Source: Clusia tigrina (lineage: Eukaryota; Arthropoda; Insecta; Diptera; Clusiidae). From it: a stretch of DNA of 64,000 nt. The stretch spans positions 147,755,877-147,819,876 of the forward strand of contig OV050030.1 in NCBI GenBank assembly GCA_920105625.2. Reading direction: 5' to 3'. Positions 21,912 through 32,429 of the stretch are shown in pieces. Both the position numbers and the translations under genes were made by a program. The notes under the pieces were generated by a model. The model was not told the origin of the DNA. It saw only the letters and a program-made list of their open reading frames with translations, and did not search any database. Positions within the stretch are counted from its first letter, which is position 1, and every line of letters begins with the position of its first letter.

Positions 21912-22111
21912 NNNNNNNNNNNNNNNNNNNNNNNNNNNNNNNNNNNNNNNNNNNNNNNNNNNNNNNNNNNNNNNNNNNNNNNNNNNNNNNNNNNNNNNNN
22001 NNNNNNNNNNNNNNNNNNNNNNNNNNNNNNNNNNNNNNNNNNNNNNNNNNNNNNNNNNNNNNNNNNNNNNNNNNNNNNNNNNNNNNNNNNNNNNNNNNNN
22101 NNNNNNNNNNN
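21912..22111. other. Assembly gap, 200 N
   Basis: Exactly 200 undetermined bases, a size that suggests a placeholder for an unknown distance. It separates the inverted gypsy pair from the 13-kb tandem array, so adjacency of those two regions is not demonstrated. Confidence 0.99.
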
Positions 22112-23290
22112 TTTAATTTATAATAATGCATCAGGCGGTTGAAATAAAAGTTGACAAGCTCCAAGATACCTCGGCAGTGGCCTGACGTGGAAATTCAAAT
22201 TGTTGAAATTTTGGAAGCGATGACATGTTCGATGTGGTCACAGGGGAGCAGGTGTCAGGGTGAAAAGGAACAAAGACTTGGCGAAAAATTTATGCGAAAG
22301 CTCGACATATAGTCGCATTGGCAAAGGCAACCATTGTTACAAATCCTGAACTGCCAAAAGCATGTGGGACACATTAAAGATTGTTTACGAGCAGACATCA
22401 AGTCGAACGTGTAGTTTTTAATGCAAGAGTACTACAGCTTTTCATAAGATCCAGATGCGGGCCATTACTACCCTACACTGTCAAAGTTAATGGAGACTGT
22501 GCAGCATCTACGTTACCAAGATAAAACAATATCGGATAAGATGATCATAGGCAAAAGTCTTGATGTCACTGCCACCAGATTTATAATCACTTCCATAGTG
22601 CTTGGGAGTCAGTACGGTCCAGGAGGATCAGAGCTTAAACAACTTACGGGCAAGGCTAATGGCTGAAGAAATTCTTGGGTGCCCATGAAAAAAGCTAAGA
22701 CCGAAGCTTTTATAGCAAAGATGCAAAGTCGGCAAGGTGGGAAAGGGCCGCATAGGAAAACCGGTAAAACAACTAAAAGAGGTGGGATTTTAAATGTGCT
22801 AAAAAAGGCCATTTTTAAACCAGATTGTCCGCAGCTGTGGAAATCGTTTTAGAATGAGACTCATGGTAAAAAAGTTGCAGCGTTTGGTTTGTGGAGCGAA
22901 TTTCAGCAGCAAATTGGGAAACGTGGGTTCTCGATTCAGGCGCAACGGACCACATGAGAAATCAACGCGATTGGTTTGTTTACCTTTAACGACTGTAATT
23001 AAAATCGTCAGGGTAGGTGCTGGACGTGCTATCAAGGCTGTAGGAAAAGGATATATTGTGGTGGTACTAAACGATGGTTGTGAATGGGTGCAAAGAGTGC
23101 TGACAAATGTGCTATATGTACCGGGCAACCACTACAATCTATTTTCTCAAACAAAGGCATTGGATAGAGGGGATTGAGCTTGAATCTGACAGCAGGAGCT
23201 GTAGACTCTCATAAGAGCAGATGGAAGTACTGTGGCAGTGGGAGTTCGGTCTAGAAAAGCTTTTCCAAATGCAACTCAAGAACTCAAGAA
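22112..23290 (+). mobile_element. Copia fragment, array unit 0 (indel-rich)
   Basis: Same copia gag-protease sequence as 35221-36370 but with roughly thirty extra single bases, mostly homopolymer or doubled letters, so all frames are shattered. Recognisable pieces include EILEADD-type gag near 22200 and the late-protease/pre-integrase block around 23050-23270. The pattern looks like uncorrected read errors rather than evolution. Confidence 0.75.
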
Positions 23291-23538
23291 CTGCTCTATA
23301 ACGTTGTTCACTAGCAGATATGCCAACAAACGGCAAGACTATCACCTATACTTTTGCCGATGACACAGCCATATTGTGTACTCACACAAATCCGAAAGAG
23401 GCGTCAAAGCTTCCCCAAGTAACACGTCAACATGCTTCAGGAATGGCTTGACCACTGGAGAATCAAAGTCAATGAGTCGAGATGCGTTCATGTCACATTC
23501 ACTCTATGCAGGAGTACTTGCCCCCCTGTGCAAATTAA

Positions 23539-25993
23539 CCCTCTACTGCATGACCATCGATTTTTTTAATGAAAAAAAATTTTTAGACCACAAAATAGTG
23601 TTTATTTAGGATGTATTTATATTATTTTAGAAAGAAAAAATGTTTTATAATTGGATATTTGACGAGAAAAAAAAAAGCCATATATGGCTTTGTATGCATT
23701 GAGAGATATTTTCTAATTGCCATATATGGCTTTCTATGCATCAGTGTGAAAACTTGTAAAACAGTTTCTCTTATCATTGTAGCACAAAAATACTTCACAT
23801 TTCTCACAATAAGTATAGGAACGGAAGGAGCAATTATTTCGACAAAGTTGTCTCGTTTTCATCCATTTGGGAAAATGACCAATACCGTCAGCTCTAACGG
23901 AATTCAATGGAAAGTCTTGCATCTTCTTTTTTTTGCTGCTTCTGGGAGTACACTCTTTGCTTGGCGTTGGTGTTGAAGGGTTAGATGGTGTGGTCGTTGG
24001 CTGTCCACGTTTTTTGGCCTTCCCAGCCTTGCAAAAATGCTCAGCAATGGCAAGCTTGAAATCAAATAGCGGCATGTATTCTCCTGACTTTTTACGCCAT
24101 AAAATCCAGGAATTTACAACGCACATATCAAACATATGGAAAAAAATTTTTGTATACCATTTCTTCGTACGTAGTTGAATCCTATAAAGGCCAAGTAACG
24201 AATCGAGTAAATCGACTCCACCCATGTAGTTATTATAGACGCCAACAGCCTTTGGCGAATCAATTTGAATATACTTTTTCTCCATCTTACTAAAACGAGT
24301 CATTGTCGAAACAGGTTGACTTCCAACATAAGTTGAAAGTAAATTAACCACTTTATTGTCAAACCAAGAGACAAGGCTAAGACTGACTCCTTCAATTTCA
24401 GTCACTTTTTCTACAATACTACCGCGATCCAGTTTTTTCATTTCCTTTTCAGATGGGAGCTTGCAGTTAGGGACTCGATTAATTCTTACTGTGCCCAAAG
24501 ACAATAAACCAATTTTCATTAGATGGACTTGAAGTTTAGGGCTGTTGAACCAATTGTCAAAAAATATTTTATAATTTTGGCCCTTTGGTACTGTTGCTGC
24601 AAGTCGTGTAACAACATTTCCGCTTACTCCCATATTAGGTGCTCCCTCCGGATACGTGTCACTTTGGGCACCAGCAAATATATCGAAGTCGTAACTGAAT
24701 CCTGAAACTCCACTCAAAACGAAATTTTTGAAACCCCATTTGTGAGGCTTAGCTGGATTATACTGCTTCAGGTGATGCCGGCACTTTGTGGGTATAATTT
24801 GCTCATCAACTGCCAAAAATTCTTCTTTGGGTATAAGCAGTAATTGTTCACGGATTTTGCTTAGAAGTGGTCGTATTTTAAACAGCTTGTCAAATCCTGT
24901 TTCACCTGGTGATCTTATAGTTGCATTATTGTTAAAATGTAAAAAACGCTTGATGGCTTCCCATCTGTTGCACGTCATAGTGCTACGTACAAATTCTTGG
25001 CCAATCGACGTATTCCAATAATGTCTTGATGATGGTAATTTCAGTAACGACATGTATATAACGATTCCTGAAAAATATTTTATAGCATCTTTTGATAGTA
25101 TATATATGTAAGTCTCACTTACCAACAAATTGCTCTATTTCGTTTTTAGTAATATTAGCAGGTTTATTTATATCAATCTGCAGTGCAAATAAGTTCGACT
25201 GTTCAACTATGAATTCGATCAAATCGTCATTGAAAAAAAAATTAAAGAACTCTGCTGGTGTGTTCCTCGATAATATCTGGGAGATTCGTATTGCCCTGAA
25301 ATGGAAAGTTTTCATTCGAATACGGAGGCAAATGACTTTCTTTCCAAATTGGGGCTCTTGGTTTTTTAGGTTGTTTTTTCTTTGAAGTAGTAGGTTTCTC
25401 ACAATGGTCTTCCAAATCGCTCTCATCAGTTTCCGGTACAAAAATGTTGTCCTGATCAGAAAGTGGGACTTTTACTTCTTCTTCATCGGCATCGGATATA
25501 TTTTCATCATCACTTTAAAGTCCATCAGCGATTTCATCAGTATATTTCAAATTACCATAAAATGATTGTACATTAATTTTTGGAAAATTTTTGGAATAAC
25601 TGCATGGAAGGCCATATATGGCTTCGTCAATTTTAGCAAAAAAGAGTATTTACAATGCTTACCTTTCATCAATATTATTGTTTTATTTATAAATTTAATG
25701 AACTTTTTACATAAAAAAAAAATTTTCTTCGAAAGAAATACCTTTCTTTTATATTTAAAATTGATGGCAAACTTCTGTAAAACTCACTTCTATTAGGACA
25801 ACTGAGAAGCTCGCACAAAAATTGCAAAAACAAGAAGCAAATATTGTTTTTAAATAACTGCACTTTGAATTTCGGAAGAAAACAACATAGAAAGAATGAT
25901 AGATAAGACAAACATTTGCAAAAGTACCGTTACCGTAAAGAGAAATCACAATAAAAGAAAAAGGCCATATTTGGCGTTGTATGCGGTATAGGG
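23539..25993 (-). mobile_element. piggyBac element, unit 1
   Basis: Flanked by TTAA on both sides (23535-23538 and 25994-25997). Termini are CCCTCTACTGCAT on the left and the inverse of CCCTATACCGCAT on the right. Four GCCATAT(A/T)TGGC palindromes lie near the ends (23677, 23719, 25611, 25964). One transposase gene is on the minus strand. At 2455 bp the size is normal for the superfamily. It inserted into a Jockey fragment before the array was duplicated. Confidence 0.92.
23734..25262 (-). CDS. piggyBac transposase, core intact, 55-bp intron
   Basis: DDD transposase that cuts and pastes at TTAA. Exon 1 (25123-25262) has TPAEFFNFFFNDDLIEFIVE and ends EIEQFVG. A GT-AG intron (25068-25122, GTAAGT to TTTTCAG) is followed by exon 2 (23734-25067) beginning IVIYMSLLKLPSSRHYW. 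Catalytic aspartates are seen in LAVDEQIIPTK, IFFDNWFNS and YMGGVDLLD. The C-terminus is a cysteine-rich zinc domain (CEKCEVFLCYNDKRNC) after a basic linker. Upstream, an acidic-then-basic N-terminal region (25263-25560) is out of frame by one base near 25262 and has an in-frame TAA at 25515-25517. The core is intact but full-length expression is doubtful. Confidence 0.85.
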
Positions 25994-26765
25994 TTAACAC
26001 CAAGCCGATCCCTCAGGCGACAGAAACTAAATATCTAGGAATGCATTTAGATCGTAGACTTACTTGGGCAAAGCATATAAGTGCAAAAATTACTCAAATT
26101 AAACTCAAATAAATGAGCTAAACTGGCTTTTGAACAGGCAGTCCAAGCTCAAACTGGACTTTAAAGGTCTACTCTATAAAGTAATTATCAAGCCCATATG
26201 GATCTACGGTATCCAACTCTGGGGTACTGCTTCACCCTCAAATGTCGAAAAGCTGCAAAAAGCCCAATCGAAAATTCTTCGAATGATTACCAATGCTCCT
26301 TGGTACATCAAAAACGTTAATATCCACAGAGATTTACATATCCCGTATGCAACTAAAGAAGTTTCCCGACTTGCTGAATCTTACTTAGCAAAGCTAGACA
26401 AGCATCCCAATGCATTAGCGAGGCGCCTACTACAGCATCAAGGACACACCCGCCTGAAAAGGATGGACGTGCTGCGCTTAGCAACAAATTAGATTTTAAG
26501 CTTATTCATTACGCTATTATTTAAGTATTGCGCTACTTCTTTTCATATACCATAACTCCTCAAAGCACTGGCACTGGGAGGGTGGTAATGATTAATATGA
26601 ATTTAAAAGTGAAATGTTAAATATACTATGAAGATTTATTGTTAGTTCTAAGATATTTTTTAGGAGATTCAATAAAATATATATATAGTAATAATAAAAA
26701 AAAAAACAATTAGATAATTGCGCACATGCTTTTAGGGTGCGTTAATTATTATGAAACTTTTAGGT

Positions 26766-26993
26766 TGTTACAGTTCCACATTCGAATTGACTATGGGTAA
26801 CGGCCTGTCAAATGCACTAGAAACATTTCTATTCAGTAGGTCAGTTGACTAAGCAACAATTGCGTAGCTGGAACACCAGAAAGGTGCTTACCTAGACTGT
26901 AAGTGTTCATTGTAGAATAGTATAAAAGACTTATGATTTTAAGAATAAAGCCCTTGTGTTATATTAAAGAAAAACCCAACGCGGTGTTTTACC
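26766..26993 (+). promoter_or_regulatory. LTR with TATA box and polyadenylation signal
   Basis: Begins about TGTTACAG (26766), has TATAAAAG at 26921-26928 and AATAAA at 26944-26949, and ends near TTTTACC before TGGCAGTTGTAAGC, a possible primer site starting at 26994. Both LTR edges are estimates, since no second LTR is available to compare. Confidence 0.5.
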
Positions 26994-27229
26994 TGGCAGT
27001 TGTAAGCGACCACCAGATCCTAGTCCAAGTCCGTGCCTATTACCGGCAGCAAACTGGCGCTCGCCCCTAGCGACGACAAGCACGGACTCCAACATTTTGG
27101 CACAGCCGGTATTTGTGACCGCAAGGCTGCCAACACAACGCAGCCGGTCACAAGGACCTACAGAAAGGAACAACTGAAGACAACTCGGCACGTAAATCAT
27201 CCATTAGGGAACGGCAACTAAGGGATATA

Positions 27230-29160
27230 ACGCCTTTTCTGCAGGATGCAAAACGACTGGGAATAAGGAAAAGGGGAGCAGAGCAGAAACGCGAACGGAA
27301 GCATTTAGCATACCTGAGAGAAGCTTTGAAGGAACAGGTTACGGTGGAGGTTCTTATCCTGTGGGGACAAGCTAGCAGATTGTGGCAAGAGATGTACCGA
27401 TTGTAGAAGAAGCAATTGGAGAGATGTCAGTCGAATATCGGGCTGCCGTAGGGAATTGGCAATTGAGCATCGGAGGAGTAATGGCCGGATGCCTCCGGAT
27501 GAGACTATTTTAATTTTAAATAAATTTGTAGTAAATCGTTAAGTAATAAAAGAATACTTGCAATCACTAAAGTATGACTTAATGTAGTAACAGCTTTGTA
27601 GATATAATGGAATAAGACTATAGTCAATAAAACGCCGGAGGAGCCATTAGAGGTCAAGCCTGGACAGCAATAAACAAAAATTTCATAAATAAAAAGCAGA
27701 TTTAAAGACACAAAAAAAGTACCTTGAGAATGAGGTGAAGGAACTTTCTGAAAGATTGGCAGAAACAGAGGAAGCAGCATCGCTGTTAGAGAAGGAGTGT
27801 GCAGAATTTAAAAAGGGGATTGGGGACCAACAGTACTTCAACGAATAGAGAGATATCAAAATCAGCATCGGCTATATCGGGACATACACAGATAGTGTTG
27901 ACATTGCCTCCAGAAGGTCGCTGGCCGGAATATTTAACACCGGAAGGGATAAGTTCCGTGTTAAAGCCCAGATTAGTATTTAGTGAAGAGAAGCTGGGAA
28001 AATTTTTGTTGGGCGCATCTGAGATCAGTGTCGAGCCTTTTCGCCGGGAAGTCCGGTACACAATAAAAACCTGTTATATCCGCGAAAAGAGCCAGAGCCA
28101 GTAACAGTGTAGCAAAGCCGCAATTCTGTGGACGGTATTTCGCCTGCGCGAGCAAACCGTCGAAGACTAATTAGTTTGAGTCCGTCACTGGTCACGTACC
28201 GTTGCAGATCCCGGAAAAGTGAATCTGGAAGCCACCCAAAAAACAGAAACCGCTCAAGTTTTACCAGCCATAAGTAAAATACAAATAAGTAAAATTGGAA
28301 TAGAGGAAATTTCAAAGGCAGTGGCCAGGCTAGTACCTGTGTTTACTGGTGCTGCGTCAGAATACTTATGATCAGAAATCAACAGGTTCATTCACGGTTT
28401 TTATCTTGCAAAGCCCTGAGGAATTGAAGGACTTCTTTGACTGTGTTAAGCAAGGTTATTTAGAGATGCATACAGCCTTGTGCTGCCAAAACAATTCGCC
28501 AGTGTGGACGAGCCTTACGGCCTTCTAAGGAGAACTTTTTTAAAAGAGAGAACTCTGGAAGACAGAACCCAAGAAATCGGAATCGGGAAACAGCTGGCAA
28601 CTGAAGACATAGGGTCACTTCAGATAATGCACCAGGAAAAAAATATAAAGAAGTACAATGGCGTTGAAGATACAGCATTATTATAGGAAGTTGACAAGTC
28701 AGTGTTAACAACTTTCGTGGTGGATCTCCGCAACTCCGCTCTAAAGATTCATTTGCTTAATAGCAGAACAGGAACTCTGGAGGAATTAATAGAAGAAGCT
28801 ATTAGAGCACAAATCCTGGTGGAACCGAGTGCGGCTGGTTTGTGCGAAGTACTTGTAGTGGGAAATAGGCAGGACATGTTCACTGCCGCTGCAGTGAATA
28901 GAGAGGGCAGCAATTCTGTACCAAGCATATACAGAGGAGCGTATAATCCCGGTGTCTCCGACAACCTAACCGTGAGTCCGAGAAATCCGTACAAGGGGTT
29001 TATAGAAAGGACACCCACATGTTCGTTCTGCCATAAGCCAGGTCATACAAGGGTTGACTGCATTACACGCAAAAACACGCCCTACTGTTGAGATGCTTCT
29101 CATGTGGATGAATGGGACATCGGCAGCAGAGTGCAGGGAAAAACAATCCCAACAAAGGGA
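27230..29160 (+). pseudogene. Gypsy 2 gag
   Basis: The N-terminal region (27230-27400) is basic (KRLGIRKRGAEQKRERK). A coiled-coil-like block around 27713-27810 reads ENEVKELSERLAETEEAASL. The central capsid-like part is scattered over several frames (28480-28686, 28702-29091), with TTFVVDLRNSALKIHLL and TLEELIEEAIRAQ. A canonical CCHC knuckle CSFCHKPGHTRVDC lies at 29020-29061. Many in-frame stops are present, so no gag protein is made. Confidence 0.65.
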
Positions 29161-29454
29161 CCAGGGAAACTTCCAGCGGCCCAGTTGAGGCCAGTAGACT
29201 GGAAAGCAAAAGAAAGGAAGAAATAATGAGGCCAGAAGTATGTTTGACCAGTAATATAAGAACTACATTCCACGAGAAGGAGGAGGTAACTGTGATGATT
29301 CTAGTAGATAGGTTAAGTATTAATAAGGTCAGAAAGTATAGGCCGATCGCCGAGAACCCGGTGCGGGAGTTTATATTTAAGATATTCATGATAGTTATAG
29401 GATCGTAAAAGATAACTGCGGTGCATGGAAGTAAAAACTTAAAGAGTTAGGAAG

Positions 29455-29850
29455 TAGATATGCGTCCATGTTGAGAACAAAAGCACGTTGCTTCTTTGTA
29501 AGCAGAACGGGAGATGTATTCGTCGAAACACCCTGCAAGGTGGCAGCTGGTGGAAAGTTAGTGCTTATTGTAGACTCAGGGGTGGACACCAGCCTCGTAA
29601 AATCTAGTGTTCTACGGAAAGGATAGGATCTTAACCCAAAGAATGTAAGAACGCTTGGAGGGTGCATCAGGACACTGGGGTCGCTCAGAATAGGGCACAG
29701 TGAAGTTAAGGGCATGAGTTTTGGACTGCATGCAGTGGAATTGGATAGGGAAGGTATCCAGGCAGATGGCATAATTCGGTGCGATTATCTTTGGGGCCGC
29801 ACCATACTGGATGCTCTGGAAAAACAGTTATCGTTTTATGATAATAATCA
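29455..29850 (+). pseudogene. Gypsy 2 protease
   Basis: Retroviral-type aspartic protease. GGKLVLIVDSGVDTSLV carries an intact DSG triplet at 29573-29581. Later the family-like flap region and DGIIRCDYLWGRTILDAL (the ILG-type C-terminal block, with G to R change) follow. An in-frame TAG lies near 29624. Confidence 0.65.
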
Positions 29851-30229
29851 AAATAGAATCCTTAATCTTCCATTAAAGTCATGGCAGGAATGAACCGTGA
29901 ATAGGGTTAAGAATAGAGATAGGGTAAGGTGTACACTTGCATATTAAATGCATCAAAGGTGACCGATATGGACTAGGATTTGAGGCCTAAGTTCACTAGT
30001 TACGATATTTTTAAGGAACCGAATTACGGATCAGTTATTCAGATAAAGTAGGTAGATATAAGAAAAAGGATAGAGAGTGTACTGGAATCACTGAAGTGAG
30101 ACCCAAGCATAAAATCAGAAGAGAAAGCATCAATAGAAGCCATATATACGCCATTCAAAGACATATTTTTGCTGGAAGGAGACCAGCTAACATATACACC
30201 AGAAGTAGAGCATGAAAGACCTACTAAAC

Positions 30230-31020
30230 CACCAATAAAACAAAAACACTATAGACTGCCTTAAGCTCACAAAGATGAGGTAAACAGCCAAGGGGAAGTA
30301 ATGGTAAATGATAACATAATTTCACCGAGTATCTCGCCTTGGAACTCGCCAATAATTTTGGTACCAAAGAAAGCGTGTGGTCAGGATCAGAAGAAGTGGA
30401 GAATGGTCTTTGATTTTAGGAATTTGAAAGACCAAACTATCAAGCAGGTGCTCCCGATACCAAGGATTGAAGAAATGGACCAATTAGGACACAGTCGATA
30501 TTTTTCTACACTTGATTTAGCAAGTGCTTTAGCAAGATAAGTAAATGACCCCGTTCAGTACCAGTTTGGGGCACTTTGAGTTTAATAAAATCCCGTTTGG
30601 ATTAACAAGAGCACAGGTTACCTTCCTACGGCTAGTGAACCTTGTGTTAACAGGCTTGCAAGGGTTAGATTGGTTTGTGTATCTAGATGATATTGTAGTA
30701 TATGGGAAGGACTTGCAGCACCATTCGCAACGCTTGTGCAAGAGGTTCCAGAAATTACGAGAAAACACAATTTTAAATTGAACACGGAGAAGTGTCAATT
30801 TTTGCGAAGAGATGTAGTTTATCTAGGCCATCGTTGTTCAGAAGCAGGACCACTGCCGGACCCTCAAAAGGTGGAATGTGTGTGGCAATTCCAAGAAATA
30901 TAAAAGAAGTGCAAGCATTCCTAGGACTAGTGAACTATTATAGAAAATTCGTAGAAGGGCTAGTCGGAATTGCGTTGATAATTAATGAGCTGCTACGAAA
31001 AGAAGAAAAGTTAGAATGAA
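30230..31020 (+). pseudogene. Gypsy 2 reverse transcriptase
   Basis: HYRLP, then NIISPSISPWNSPIILVPKK, WRMVFDFRNLKDQT, YFSTLDLASA (catalytic aspartate), GHFEFNKIPFGLTRA, FVYLDDIVVYGKD (YLDD at 30680-30691) and AFLGLVNYYRKFVEG. Stops or shifts fall at 30262, 30538, 30780 and 31017, each in recognisable motif context. Confidence 0.85.
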
Positions 31021-31059
31021 AAGAGAGCTGTTAGCAAGAATTCGAGAGGCTAAAAGAGA

Positions 31060-31360
31060 TTATTAGCTCGCCACCGATTTTGGCGTACCCCGACTTTGAG
31101 TAAACTTTTTTGTTGACTACCGAAGTAGCAACGAAGCATTGGGGCAGTGTTGTCACAAGGGGAATTCGGTAATGACTGGCCAATAGCATTGACAAGCAAA
31201 GCGCTTAGCGATACGGAGAAGGAATACTCCACAATATAGAAAGAATTTCTAGCCATAGTGTGGGATACAAAGAATTTTAGGGAATATCTGCTAGCACGCC
31301 CATTCAAAATTTATACCGACCATCAACCGCTGAGAGACATATTGAATCTTAAAGATATAG
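31060..31360 (+). pseudogene. Gypsy 2 RNase H
   Basis: IISSPPILAYPDF start, TTEVATKHWGSVV (the first aspartate position reads Glu-containing TTEVA), [37 protein letters not shown]. Two in-frame stops (TAA at 31099-31101 and TAG near 31238) interrupt it. Confidence 0.7.
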
Positions 31361-31559
31361 ATGCATTTAGCAGAGTGCCACAAAATCAAAAGATTTCGGT
31401 GGTTCAAACTAGAGCAAAGGCAAAGGCCGACATAGAGAAGACCAATGTTAAATGGTCAGTAGTTGACGCAGAAGCAGCAGAAATAAAAGAAACGAATGAC
31501 GAAAGAGACAAACAGCTAGCCAACAGGGTAGAGTGGCTCGAGAATGACAGAGATATTCT

Positions 31560-32422
31560 GGAGGTACAGAAGGGTTTCCATGATTCACATCTAGATGGAC
31601 ACCAGGGATCTTGGAAAACCTATGAGAGAATCAGACGAGTTACGCCTGGAAAGGTATGCTCAGAGACATAAAAAAATATGTAAAGAGTTGCCCAAAATGT
31701 CAGGCCAACACGACTTCGAGGCTAATAAAGTTGACAATGCTGTTAACTGACACACCAAAGCAACCTTCGGCTAAGATTTATATGGACATTGTAGGAATGC
31801 TTCCAGAAACGGTTTCAGGAAAGAAATATATCCTTACTTATCAGGATGATTTTTCGAAACACATGGCGTGCGTGGCTATACCCGATGCTGACACAAGTAC
31901 GGTAGCCCAGGCATTCTTTGACGAAATTGTGGGACGAAACAACATACTAAAGGTTTTGGTAAATGACATGGCTCAAATTTTGTATCGAAATTATTTTCAG
32001 AAGCTTGTAAAATGCTGGGAATCAAGAAATTGCACATAACACCGTATGAATAGGTCATTACAGCGTAGACCTCTGGCCGAGAACTTGCGCAGTTATGCCA
32101 AGGAAGATATATGTCGAATTGGGATCAATAGTTGACCACAGTAATGCATGTATACAACAATACTCTACATGTATCAACGAAGCAAACTCCGCTTAGAATA
32201 CTCTACGGGTTTGATTTCAACATGCCAGCAAATTTGAAGCGCAAATGGGCGCCAGTATACAATGCTTATGACCCAAATAAAGTATGGAAATATCAACTAA
32301 AGCGAGCGCACGAGTTGGTTAGAGAAAACCAAGATCGTGCTAAGCAGAGCACCTACAGCAGAGAAACCTACAACAAGGTACTAAACCCAGAAGTATTTCA
32401 TGTGGGTGACCAAGTGTCATGA
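31560..32422 (+). pseudogene. Gypsy 2 integrase
   Basis: HHCC zinc domain: [20 protein letters not shown] then CPKCQAN. DDE core: IYMDIVGMLPETVSGKKYIL (first aspartate), TYQDDFSKHMACVAIPD, then LVNDMAQILYRNYF in place of the usual TDxG block (second aspartate kept). After a broken stretch, MHVYNNTLHVSTKQTPLRIL and ANLKRK mark the core end and C-terminal domain. Joins DNA copies to the genome in active relatives; not functional here. Confidence 0.8.
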
Positions 32423-32429
32423 AGAATCA

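Larger units (their letters stand above)
23291..26706 (+). mobile_element. Jockey LINE 3' half, split by piggyBac (unit 1)
   Basis: The left part (23291-23538) encodes the RT catalytic FADDTAILCTHT and WLDHWRIKVNESRC. The right part (25994-26492) resumes with TKYLGMHLDRRLTWAKHI and continues through VIIKPIWIYGIQLWGTAS and KAQSKILRMITNAPW, the C-terminal block of Jockey ORF2. No RNase H follows. The 3' UTR ends in poly(A) at 26695-26706. The piggyBac and its TTAA interrupt the RT cleanly. Confidence 0.8.

Noticed and set aside
23933..25385. Plus-strand open frames opposite the piggyBac transposase
   Set aside because: Antisense shadows of a gene with clear domains and catalytic residues on the minus strand; the same set recurs in the second unit.
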